Positions 25,419-32,955 of a stretch of DNA of 46,761 nucleotides are shown piece after piece. The notes below the pieces were generated by a model. The model saw nothing but the letters and a program-made list of their open reading frames with translations. It made no database searches and had not been told where the DNA came from. Both the position numbers and the translations under genes were made by a program. The DNA lies in assembly GCA_034112085.1 (NCBI GenBank), contig JAWUWD010000122.1:1-46761 (forward strand), in the 5' to 3' direction. Each line of letters opens with the position of its first letter. The stretch's first letter is position 1. This DNA comes from JAWUWD01 sp034112085. GTDB lineage: Bacteria > Bacteroidota > Bacteroidia > Cytophagales > Cyclobacteriaceae.

Positions 25419-25682
25419 ATGCCAAAGGGAGAACATTTTAAAAAGGAAAATCCAAGAATTCACCAAGTGTCATTCAAAGTCAATAAGACTGAGCTTGAAC
25501 AATTGCAACAAGTGGTGAAAGATGCTAATCTGTCAATCCCAGAATGGATTAGACAACAAATTATAAACCCAGATTCGACTACAGCGAAGCCAAAAGTAGC
25601 GAAGCCAATTAAAGCTAAAAAGGTGAAACCTGTTGTTCAAGACAGTGGTGTTCATAAGGGAGAGCAGACGAATATGTTTTAA
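25419..25682 (+). CDS. Small ribbon-helix-helix-like protein
   Basis: An 87-residue protein. Residues 13-48, IHQVSFKVNKTELEQLQQV...LSIPEWIRQQI, have the strand-helix-turn-helix pattern of ribbon-helix-helix DNA-binding domains as found in MobC-type or CopG proteins. The remainder is Lys/Pro-rich and ends in TNMF. A DNA-binding role is plausible but unproven. It lies alone between two unrelated genes; a partner toxin or relaxase is not present in this window. Confidence 0.65.
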   Translation: MPKGEHFKKENPRIHQVSFKVNKTELEQLQQVVKDANLSIPEWIRQQIINPDSTTAKPKVAKPIKAKKVKPVVQDSGVHKGEQTNMF

Positions 25683-25687
25683 TAATG

Positions 25688-27472
25688 CTATAGAAATTTA
25701 AGTTTACTCGTAATTTTAATGAGTAGATAACTACCGGCTATGGTAATTGCTCCAAAAATAATGGCCTTGGTATCTTCACTATAAAGTAGAAAGCCTGTAG
25801 TGAATAACGCGCTGAATACGGTGATACATCCAGTAACCATTCCTAATAACTCAAGAGGAAACTGACCATTTTCTTTCTTAATGATTACTCCATCTAGCTC
25901 GGCATCCTTGATAACCTTGTCCCATCCAATTCCTGACGGTTTGATTTTGATATAGAATTCACGTAAAGTGGCATTGTTGGTCTTAGGTGTCAGATACGTG
26001 GCAATAATCCATGTGATGGTAGTTAATACGGCACCTAGCACTGTTTTTTGCCAAGCTTCAATTTCTCCCATACCTAACTGGTCATGGATAAATGTAAAGT
26101 AGATAGCAAATACCAGAGAAGCGATCATTGCTATTATTTCGGTGTAAGCGTTAATTCTCCACCAGAACCATCGAATAATGTAGATAGCTCCTGTACCTGC
26201 TCCCAGTAACAATAAGATATTGAATGCCTGAGTGGCGTCTGTCAATACCAAGCCAAGCCCAAGCCCAAGCAACATAGATACCACTGAAAAAATTCTTCCT
26301 GCTTTTACCAATTCCTTTTCATTAGCCTCTGGCTTGATGAATCGCTTGTAGAGATCATTTACCAAATATGAGGCACCTAAGTTTAGCTGGGTGGACATCG
26401 TAGACATGAACGCAGCAATCAATGAAGCGGCAACTAACCCAAGAAGCCCAGTGGGTAAAAGTGTAAGCATAGCCGGATAGGCTACATCATGACCAAGTTT
26501 GTCAGTAGGTAGATTAGGGAAAGCTGATTGTAAATCCGATAAGTTGGGATAGACGATGAGTGAGGCTAGAGCAATCAATATCCAAGGCCAAGGACGTAAG
26601 GCATAATGCGCAATATTGAAGAACAAGGTAGCGGACATGGCATTTTTCTCATCTTTAGCAGAGAACATCCGTTGAGCAATATAACCACCTCCGCCAGGTT
26701 CGGCTCCAGGGTAATAAGATGCCCACCACTGTACAGCCAATGGTACGAGTAGAATAGGGATCCAATTAGAAGGCTCACTGAAGTCTGGTAAAAAAGACAT
26801 CTTACTGATCACATCCTCATTTTGAAGTAGATTGGTAAGTCCACCAACTTGTTCTAAATCCAGAATGTACCAACACGCCCAAATTGATCCGATCATTGCG
26901 ATAGTGAATTGGACAAAGTCTGTTAGGATAACAGCTTTGAGTCCTCCCATCGTGCTATAAGCTAATGTGATGGCACCTGTGATGAGTAAAGTCAACCATC
27001 CGGGAATCCCAAGCATGATTTCACCAAACTTAATAGCGGCAAGAGATACAGTACCCATAACCAAGACATTAAATATAAGGCCAAGATATAATGCGCGAAA
27101 CCCTCGAAGAAAAGCTGCTGGCTTACCACTGTATCTTAATTCATAGAATTCTATATCTGTTAATACTTTGGATCGTCTCCATAATTTCGCGTATACAAAG
27201 GTGGTCAGCATACCCGTGAGTAGAAATGCCCACCAACCCCAGTTGCCTGCGACACCTTGCTCTCTTACAAGTCCAGTTACTAAGTTAGGGGTGTCAGCTG
27301 AGAATGTGGTAGCCACCATGGATACTCCAAGAAGCCACCAAGGCATATTTCTGCCAGAAAGGAAGAAATCTTCTGAAGATTTGGATGAATTCTTCGAGAC
27401 GAAATACCCGATTGATAAATAAATCGCAAAAAATCCAATAATAATCGCCCAATCTAATAATTCTAATTTCAT
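25688..27472 (-). CDS. Sodium:solute symporter (SSS family)
   Basis: A 594-residue integral membrane protein of the SSS family. It begins LDWAIIIGFFAIYLSIGYFVSKNSSKSSEDFFLSGRNMPWWLLG, the hallmark first helix and loop, followed by ATTFSADTPNLVTGLVREQG and about 13 further membrane helices; LIAAFMSTMSTQLNLGASYLVNDLY corresponds to helix 8 with Na-coordinating Ser/Thr. A C-terminal soluble linker lies near residues 505-545. The substrate (sugar, amino acid or acid) is not predictable. A promoter-like sequence lies at 27527-27558. Confidence 0.92.
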   Translation of the reverse strand: MKLELLDWAIIIGFFAIYLSIGYFVSKNSSKSSEDFFLSGRNMPWWLLGVSMVATTFSADTPNLVTGLVREQGVAGNWGWWAFLLTGMLTTFVYAKLWRRSKVLTDIEFYELRYSGKPAAFLRGFRALYLGLIFNVLVMGTVSLAAIKFGEIMLGIPGWLTLLITGAITLAYSTMGGLKAVILTDFVQFTIAMIGSIWACWYILDLEQVGGLTNLLQNEDVISKMSFLPDFSEPSNWIPILLVPLAVQWWASYYPGAEPGGGGYIAQRMFSAKDEKNAMSATLFFNIAHYALRPWPWILIALASLIVYPNLSDLQSAFPNLPTDKLGHDVAYPAMLTLLPTGLLGLVAASLIAAFMSTMSTQLNLGASYLVNDLYKRFIKPEANEKELVKAGRIFSVVSMLLGLGLGLVLTDATQAFNILLLLGAGTGAIYIIRWFWWRINAYTEIIAMIASLVFAIYFTFIHDQLGMGEIEAWQKTVLGAVLTTITWIIATYLTPKTNNATLREFYIKIKPSGIGWDKVIKDAELDGVIIKKENGQFPLELLGMVTGCITVFSALFTTGFLLYSEDTKAIIFGAITIAGSYLLIKITSKLKFL

Positions 27473-27526
27473 CTACTTGATTATGAAGTTGTTGTATGAC
27501 AGTTATATGTGTCATTGTATCAACTT

Positions 27527-27558
27527 GAAAGATATGCCCATGCGAAACAAAAAACAAA
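27527..27558 (-). promoter_or_regulatory. Possible promoter of the sodium:solute symporter gene
   Basis: On the minus strand TTTG (27558-27555) and TATCTTTC (27534-27527) are separated by 20 bases, one mismatch in -7. It overlaps the T-rich tail of the preceding terminator, so the new unit begins where the old one ends. Confidence 0.4.
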
Positions 27559-27584
27559 GCCAATTGAAGACTTTCTTCAATTGG
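27551..27584 (-). terminator. Terminator of the DnaQ/GIY-YIG gene
   Basis: CCAATTGAAGA (27560-27570) and TCTTCAATTGG (27574-27584) are perfect 11-base arms with a 3-base loop. On the minus strand the stem leads into a T-rich tract (A-rich 27549-27558). Confidence 0.75.
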
Positions 27585-27791
27585 TCGCTAATGACAAAAT
27601 CACCCATGTAAATACATGCTAGCCAAACAAAAGTAGCTAGTAAATAGAAGTGACCTATAAGTTCAAAGTAAAGTAGGGGAGATGGAAGTAAATAAATATC
27701 CTTCTTACTTTTTTGAAAAGTAGCATTATGGTTTGATCAATGTAATATTTCGCTTACTAATATTAATCCCCAATACTTCGATATGAATTCA

Positions 27792-29165
27792 TCAACCTCT
27801 TTCAATAATTTGTAATTCTGGATGATTGATTAGATAATTTCTAATGATTCTTTGTATATCTCGATTATCATCTCTTGGGGTGATATAGGGGAGGAATCCA
27901 TCAAATGAAAGTACGTTTTCGGATGTTGGAATATACCCAAATCCTTTGTATCCATTTGGTGAAAGATGAACTACTACATTTTCATCCGCATCACGGCCCC
28001 TATCCAAGACGATACATTCATTCTGTCTTATTTTCAGATCGCGTATAGCTTGATCAACTCTCTTGTTATATTTATTTACATCCTCTTGATTGCAGCATAC
28101 ACCTTTGCATACTTTCAATTTATGACTAAAGCATGCTGTCTTTGTTTTTTCAAGTCCAGTATATCGATGGCACAACTCATGTTGTCCAGCAAAGTGATGC
28201 ATAAATTTTTCTGCCTGACCTTTTGTATGGAAAGTAGCTATGGAGCTTGTGCCCAATTCTCTTTTACCAACTCTTAATTCATTTATGCCATCCCTATTCA
28301 TATAGATAAACAATTCATGGCCCTCGCTTAACCTCTTTTGAGAATGATTGTATTTGGGCATCAGGGATTTTATTTCTGATGATTCCAATAGCAATGCCGC
28401 CAATTCACTGCCCGTAATTTCATAGGTGATGTTGGCAGTCTTTTCACACAAGGCAATTTCCTTCCGACTCTTATCATGAAAATGACTTAAACACCTTTGC
28501 TTGATGTTTTTAGCCTTGCCGACATATATCACTTCTCCATGCTCATTGTGGAAGTAATATATGCCTGTTTGCGTAGACAGATTATCATAAATTGCTCTTG
28601 GGAGCAATGGAGGTATTAATGCTTGCTTCTTTTTGTTGGTTTCTGGAGGGAATAAACTGTTGCCATCTTCTTTGCTTTTATCCAATAGTATATCAAACAG
28701 CTTACTAGTTGCTAGAGCATCACCATAGGCTCTATGACGATCTGTAATGGGTATATTTAGATCAGCACATATATTTCCAAGACTATATGATTTAGATCCT
28801 TTCAAAAGTCTTCGAGCAGTTCTTACCGTACAGAGTTGTCTTCTGATAAAATCACCTCCAAGTTCTTCAAATTCTTTTCTGATGATTCTATAGTCAAAGG
28901 ATACATTGTGGGCAACGAAGATGTTATCTTCAGTCATTTCAAAAACCTTTTTGGCAATTTCATAAAACTTAGGAGCGTGTTTGACCATCTCATTGTCGAT
29001 ACCTGTCAATCTAGTGATCTTTCTAGATATTTTTTTATCAGGATTCACTAAAGATTTGAATTCATCAATGATTTTTTCACCATCATGAATGATTATGGCA
29101 ATATCCGTAATCTTACAATTATCAGAGGTCATTCCGCTAGTTTCCACATCAACTATTGCATACAT
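27792..29165 (-). CDS. DnaQ-type exonuclease fused to UvrC-like GIY-YIG nuclease
   Basis: A 457-residue fusion. N-terminal domain (1-165): DEDDh 3'-5' exonuclease with IVDVETSG (Asp6, Glu8), AHNVSFDYRI (Asp91) and HRAYGDALAT (His144, Asp149). Second domain (about 190-280): GIY-YIG nuclease with GIYYF, IYVGKAKNIKQR and ELAALLLES, as in the N-terminal half of UvrC. Then a cysteine cluster (C345...C353...C357 C358; CFSHKLKVCKGVCC) matches the UvrC region reported to bind an iron-sulfur cluster. The UvrC C-terminal RNase H-like and HhH domains are absent. Likely role: DNA repair incision coupled with resection. Start chosen at MYAIVDVETSG; an ATG ten codons upstream is also in frame. Confidence 0.87.
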   Translation of the reverse strand: MYAIVDVETSGMTSDNCKITDIAIIIHDGEKIIDEFKSLVNPDKKISRKITRLTGIDNEMVKHAPKFYEIAKKVFEMTEDNIFVAHNVSFDYRIIRKEFEELGGDFIRRQLCTVRTARRLLKGSKSYSLGNICADLNIPITDRHRAYGDALATSKLFDILLDKSKEDGNSLFPPETNKKKQALIPPLLPRAIYDNLSTQTGIYYFHNEHGEVIYVGKAKNIKQRCLSHFHDKSRKEIALCEKTANITYEITGSELAALLLESSEIKSLMPKYNHSQKRLSEGHELFIYMNRDGINELRVGKRELGTSSIATFHTKGQAEKFMHHFAGQHELCHRYTGLEKTKTACFSHKLKVCKGVCCNQEDVNKYNKRVDQAIRDLKIRQNECIVLDRGRDADENVVVHLSPNGYKGFGYIPTSENVLSFDGFLPYITPRDDNRDIQRIIRNYLINHPELQIIERG

Positions 29166-29372
29166 ATTTGATAGTTTTTTTAAAAAAATGAGCAACTAAT
29201 ACAGTAGCGAATTTAATAGGAGAGAATAGGACGACTTCTTTCTTAAATAAACAAGTATTAATAATGCTCTGGAGAATGTAAACTCTTTCATTTTTGCAAT
29301 ACCTCTTGATTTCATCAAGTCCTAAGGTCATTTCCATTAAGTAAATATATAGATAAAATAACATAATTAGTA

Positions 29373-29404
29373 ATTGCTAATTAAATTAGTATTACGTATT
29401 TTTG
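29373..29404 (+). promoter_or_regulatory. Promoter of the 29438 hypothetical gene, with overlapping inverted repeat
   Basis: ATTG (29373-29376) is followed after 20 bases by a perfect TATTTTTG (29397-29404). An inverted repeat, TAATTAG (29364-29370) with CTAATTA (29377-29383), surrounds the -33 region and could be an operator. The AT-rich context makes chance matches likely. Confidence 0.4.
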
Positions 29405-29437
29405 AATAATGAATATAGGAACTAAACACCTACCAAT

Positions 29438-29743
29438 ATGAAAAAGTACATAGCACATTCTCAAAAGAAATCAGGAGCATTTTACAAAGAAGGGTTGGAC
29501 TGGCAGGATTTATTTGCAAGTGCAAAAGGATATTATGGAGTACATCAACTTTATTACAAAGAGGATCGAGCGGATGACTTCTTGATTGACGCCATGTTAC
29601 GATTAGTGGGGACAATAAAATTATCACTAAATCCTAACGCAGACCCTGTACTAACAATCAAGTCGAAAGAGTCTGATAATATCTCAATGGGATTTCAAAT
29701 GAATTTTGATTTCATCCCAAAGACGTATAGAGCAGTTTCTTAA
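29438..29743 (+). CDS. Conserved-looking hypothetical protein
   Basis: A 101-residue protein of unknown function. It has no signal peptide or membrane segment. The sequence (KKYIAHSQKKSGAFYKEGLDWQDLFASAKGYYG, then DDFLIDAMLRLVGTIKLSLNPNADPVLTIKSKES) has normal amino-acid composition and a mixed helix/strand pattern, and a perfect -7 promoter element precedes it. No family is recognised. Confidence 0.6.
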   Translation: MKKYIAHSQKKSGAFYKEGLDWQDLFASAKGYYGVHQLYYKEDRADDFLIDAMLRLVGTIKLSLNPNADPVLTIKSKESDNISMGFQMNFDFIPKTYRAVS

Positions 29744-29871
29744 ACTTAGATTTAACAAGAGCTTAGAGTTAAATCGATTTACTGTAGATGCTATGATATT
29801 AAGACCATTTAAAGGATGTTCAGTATTATCATCTTTTACGAAAATTAAATGATCATTAAATAGTCGGAAAC

Positions 29872-29895
29872 AAAAAAAACCACTCGAAAGAGTGG
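29872..29895 (-). terminator. Terminator of tRNA-Met
   Basis: CCACTC (29880-29885) pairs with GAGTGG (29890-29895) with a TTTC loop on the minus strand, followed by a run of eight T on that strand (A-run at 29872-29879). It lies 9 bases downstream of the tRNA 3' end. Confidence 0.85.
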
Positions 29896-29904
29896 CTTTA
29901 AGAG

Positions 29905-29978
29905 TAGCGAGAGGGAGATTTGAACTCCCGACCTCAGGGTTATGAATCCTGCGCTCTAACCAACTGAGCTACCTCGCC
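29905..29978 (-). tRNA. tRNA-Met (CAT), elongator type
   Basis: A 74-base cloverleaf on the minus strand. The acceptor stem GGCGAGG pairs with TCTCGCT (G-U at both ends), the D-arm GCTC/GAGC, the T-arm GGGAG/CTCCC around TTCAAAT, and the anticodon CAT is in the loop TTCATAA. Discriminator A; CCA is not encoded. The anticodon stem CAGGA/CCCTG has an A-C mismatch at 31-39. The sequence lacks the run of three G-C pairs of an initiator anticodon stem, so I call it an elongator; a tRNA-Ile with lysidine is less likely but not excluded. Confidence 0.93.
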
Positions 29979-30174
29979 ATAGCATTTGGGAGTGCAAAGA
30001 TGATATTCAATAATAAACTTTCCAAATAGAGTTGAGAAAAAATATTACTAATCACTGAAAGTGCTTAATACGTGAGAGAAATCATCTTAAAAAATAAATT
30101 ACATGTTGATAAGATTATATGGTTGTTCATATCATAAAAATGCCCTATATTATCAGCGATAAAAGGATAAGGAA

Positions 30175-30558
30175 ATGAGCAAGACATTATTTATAGACGA
30201 ATTTGATATCAATGCATCTAGTAAGATGCTGTATTCATACATAAGCACAGCAAGTGGTTTATCACAATGGTTCGCAGACGATGTGACACTTGATGAGGAT
30301 AAAAATTTCAACTTCATTTGGGAAGGAGAAGATCATAAGGCTAAGATGGTTTCTCATCGGATGAATCATTTCGTGAAGTTCGAGTTTTTGAAAGAAGATG
30401 AGGATGTTGGTTATTTTGAAATTAGATTAGAGAAAAGTGAATTGACCGAGTCAGTTTATATCGCGATTACAGATTACTCAGACATGGATGACGAAGAAGA
30501 ATCTCGTGACCTGTGGCAGGGATTGATTGACAACCTCAAAGAAACAGTCGGGGGATAA
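30175..30558 (+). CDS. START-like (AHSA1/SRPBCC) domain protein
   Basis: A 127-residue soluble protein. It has the FDINASSKMLYSYISTASGLSQWFADDV opening characteristic of the AHSA1-like helix-grip fold, FIWEGEDHKAKMV strands, and the C-terminal helix RDLWQGLIDNLKETVGG. Bacteroidota carry a single-domain START-like family that matches this length. A ligand is unknown. It sits 72 bases before the LptF-like permease gene on the same strand. Confidence 0.82.
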   Translation: MSKTLFIDEFDINASSKMLYSYISTASGLSQWFADDVTLDEDKNFNFIWEGEDHKAKMVSHRMNHFVKFEFLKEDEDVGYFEIRLEKSELTESVYIAITDYSDMDDEEESRDLWQGLIDNLKETVGG

Positions 30559-30630
30559 TTTTATTCATTACTTTTTTATATTTTTGGCTTCTTTTTTGCT
30601 CTCTAGGAGCAATTCGAATAATTATGCAAA

Positions 30631-32478
30631 ATGAAGAAGCTAGATAAGCTCATCTTATCATCATTTATAGGACCATTTCTCCTCACTTTTTTGGTAGTGG
30701 TGTTCATATTGTTGACACAGCAGATGTTGAAGTACTTTGATGATATCCTAGGTAAGGATATTGGATTTATGGTGCTGGTCAATCTTCTGTTTGATTTTAG
30801 TATCTTCACAGCGCCATTTGCCTTTCCTTTGGCCATATTACTTTCTTCTTTGATGACGTTTGGTAATCTTGGTGAGCATTTTGAGTTGACGGCAATAAAG
30901 AGCGCAGGAATTTCTTTGTTAAGAGCAATTTTGCCCATATTCATAATTGTAATTGCAGTCACCGTCTTTGCCTTTTATTTTAATAATTACTTTGTGCCGA
31001 AGGCTGCCCTCAATGCATATAGCCTATTGTATGATATTAAACAAAAGAAGCCTGCATTGGATTTGAAGGAAGGAGCATTTTACAACGGAATTCCAGACCT
31101 CAGTATCAAAGTGGCTAAAAAGGACCCAGAGACTGGTAAGATATGGGATGCGATTATTTACGATCATAGAGATAAAAATGGTAATAAGAAAGTAACTCTT
31201 GCAGACTCAGGTAAGATGTACACCATATTGAATGATCAGTACTTGATATTGGAGCTGTATAGTGGACATAGTTATATAGAAGGAACGTCCAATGCCAGAA
31301 CCGTATCTTCAAGAAATACTCGTAGCAAAGCTGAGTCCTTGTCGAGAGTGAAGTTTGACATGAGTAAAATAGTTCTGGATTTATCTTCCTTTGGAATGAC
31401 AAGGACTGATCAAGATTTGTTTGCTGGAAATAGGATAATGCGAAATTTATCTCAACTCACAGAAGATGTGGATTCGTTGAAACAGGATGTTATGGAACAT
31501 AAATTAACAGCCTATAATAACACAAAAGGTTCTTTTAAGTATTTGTCTGAAGATCGCTTTTCACAATCTAATGAGTTAATGACCTTAGTAGCGTTAAAAG
31601 ATTCTTTACAGGTGTTGAAAGAAGATAGGGAGAAGCAACGGCTAATTGAAGCAGATACCTTGCTTTTAAAAAATGGTGAAATACAAGGGCAATTTAAGCC
31701 CAAAGAGATAGTTGTTCAGGTAATTTCTCCTGTTCCTAAAATGAATTCTGGTAAAAAAATGTTAATGCCAGATTCAGGGATCTCTAGCACCCTTTTGAAT
31801 AAGAAAAAGTTAATTGAAAGACAAAGACTGAGTAGAAAAGTAGCTTTGCCAAATGATAAAAAAGTAATTCAAATTGATCGCAATAAAAGAATTTCTAAAA
31901 ATAATCAGCAAAAAAAGACTAACAAAGGAGTAGTAGAAGGCGGGGGGTTCTTTAAAAAAGGTAAGCCAATTGACGAAGAATTACAGCTAGAAAAGCTTAA
32001 TAATTTTGTCGTAGATAAGGGATTGAGTAAAAAGCTACTGAAGACCACGGTCAATCGGGTACGCCAGATGAAAAGCAAAATTCAAAATAGCGCGTCTAGA
32101 ATAGAAAAGACTGATTTGGATAGGTATGTTTTTGAAGTACAATGGCATAAAATTATTTCCAATTCATGTGCGTGCTTAGTAATGTTCCTTATAGGAGCGC
32201 CATTAGGAGCTATCATCAAAAAGGGTGGATTGGGATTTCCAGTTTTGATTTCAATATTTTTCTTTATTGTTTTCTACGTGTTGGGTATGATAGGGGAGAA
32301 GCAAGCCAAGCTCGGATTGATTGATCCTTTGGTTGGTGTATGGGCTGCCAACATTATATTGCTGCCTGTAGGTTTATTCTTTTTACGACAAGCACGTAAT
32401 GATGCTAGGCTGTTTGATGCTGACTTTTATAATGTAACCCTGCAAAAACTCAAAGTTAAATTTGGTAAGAAGGATTAA
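30631..32478 (+). CDS. LptF/LptG-family permease (YjgP/YjgQ)
   Basis: A 615-residue inner-membrane protein of the LPS export ABC transporter. The N-terminal part has three membrane helices (about 10-120: FIGPFLLTFLVVVFILLTQQMLKYFDDI...FTAPFAFPLAILLSSLMTFGNLGEHFELTAIKSAGISL). A periplasmic beta-jellyroll follows, and three C-terminal membrane helices begin near residue 510 (CACLVMFLIGAPLGAIIKKGGLG). Between them is a long Lys-rich insertion (about 380-460) that makes it larger than the ~360-residue Escherichia coli proteins. It would help pull lipopolysaccharide from the inner membrane. The partner permease is not in this window. Confidence 0.9.
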   Translation: MKKLDKLILSSFIGPFLLTFLVVVFILLTQQMLKYFDDILGKDIGFMVLVNLLFDFSIFTAPFAFPLAILLSSLMTFGNLGEHFELTAIKSAGISLLRAILPIFIIVIAVTVFAFYFNNYFVPKAALNAYSLLYDIKQKKPALDLKEGAFYNGIPDLSIKVAKKDPETGKIWDAIIYDHRDKNGNKKVTLADSGKMYTILNDQYLILELYSGHSYIEGTSNARTVSSRNTRSKAESLSRVKFDMSKIVLDLSSFGMTRTDQDLFAGNRIMRNLSQLTEDVDSLKQDVMEHKLTAYNNTKGSFKYLSEDRFSQSNELMTLVALKDSLQVLKEDREKQRLIEADTLLLKNGEIQGQFKPKEIVVQVISPVPKMNSGKKMLMPDSGISSTLLNKKKLIERQRLSRKVALPNDKKVIQIDRNKRISKNNQQKKTNKGVVEGGGFFKKGKPIDEELQLEKLNNFVVDKGLSKKLLKTTVNRVRQMKSKIQNSASRIEKTDLDRYVFEVQWHKIISNSCACLVMFLIGAPLGAIIKKGGLGFPVLISIFFFIVFYVLGMIGEKQAKLGLIDPLVGVWAANIILLPVGLFFLRQARNDARLFDADFYNVTLQKLKVKFGKKD

Positions 32479-32503
32479 TTGTTATTCAAATGCGAATAAA
32501 GGT

Positions 32504-32534
32504 TTTGGGATTATTGGAATGATTCTTACCTTTG
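32504..32534 (+). promoter_or_regulatory. rpsO: rpsO promoter (-33/-7)
   Basis: TTTG (32504-32507) is followed after exactly 19 bases by TACCTTTG (32527-32534), a perfect match to the Bacteroidota consensus. It is 39 bases before the rpsO ATG and 26 bases after the permease gene ends. Confidence 0.75.
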
Positions 32535-32573
32535 CGGTTCAAATTTTATCATCAAATAAATTAATCGCTAATC

Positions 32574-32849
32574 ATGTATTTATCAAAAGAAAAGAAAGAA
32601 GAAATCTTTGGGAATCATGGTCGGTCAAAAGCAAAGACAGATACTGGTTCGCCAGAATCTCAAATCGCGCTTTTTTCTTACCGTATCAAGCACTTAACTG
32701 AGCACTTGAAGAAAAACAGAAAAGACTATTCAACACAACAAGGGTTGTTGACACTAGTAGGTAAGAGAAGAAGATTACTTGACTACTTGGCTAAAATTGA
32801 TATCGAGCGTTACAGAGCAGTTATCGCTGAACTCGGAATCAGAAAATAA
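32574..32849 (+). CDS. rpsO: 30S ribosomal protein S15
   Basis: A 91-residue protein with the full uS15 sequence: YLSKEKKEEIFGNHGRSKAKTDTGSPESQIALFSYRIKHLTEHLKKNRKDYSTQQGL, then LVGKRRRLLDYLAKID. It binds the central domain of 16S rRNA early in assembly. It is followed by pnp, the classic rpsO-pnp order, and preceded by a strong promoter. Confidence 0.97.
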   Translation: MYLSKEKKEEIFGNHGRSKAKTDTGSPESQIALFSYRIKHLTEHLKKNRKDYSTQQGLLTLVGKRRRLLDYLAKIDIERYRAVIAELGIRK

Positions 32850-32857
32850 TTAATAAG

Positions 32858-32882
32858 GAGGGAATTCAATATGGATTCCCTC
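32858..32882 (+). other. Intercistronic hairpin between rpsO and pnp
   Basis: GAGGGAAT (32858-32865) pairs with ATTCCCTC (32875-32882) around a 9-base loop, followed by a T-rich tract (TCTTTTCTCC). In enterobacteria this interval holds processing sites that regulate pnp; here the hairpin could be a weak terminator or an RNase target. Confidence 0.5.
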
Positions 32883-32955
32883 TCTTTTCTCCTATCTATT
32901 AGGTCACTGATCACACCCCTTCATCACCTAATACATATTTTTAAACTTAATATAT

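Larger units (their letters stand above)
27473..27791. other. 319-base spacer between symporter and exonuclease genes
   Basis: This contains the symporter promoter candidate and the terminator of the upstream gene, both listed separately. The rest (about 27585-27791) shows no open frame, repeat or structure that I can support. Confidence 0.5.

Noticed and set aside
29149..29364. Possible 71-codon gene on the minus strand upstream of the exonuclease gene
   Set aside because: Its end overlaps the exonuclease start by 17 bases, its composition is AT-driven (many Phe, Ile, Lys, Tyr) and no homologue is recognised.
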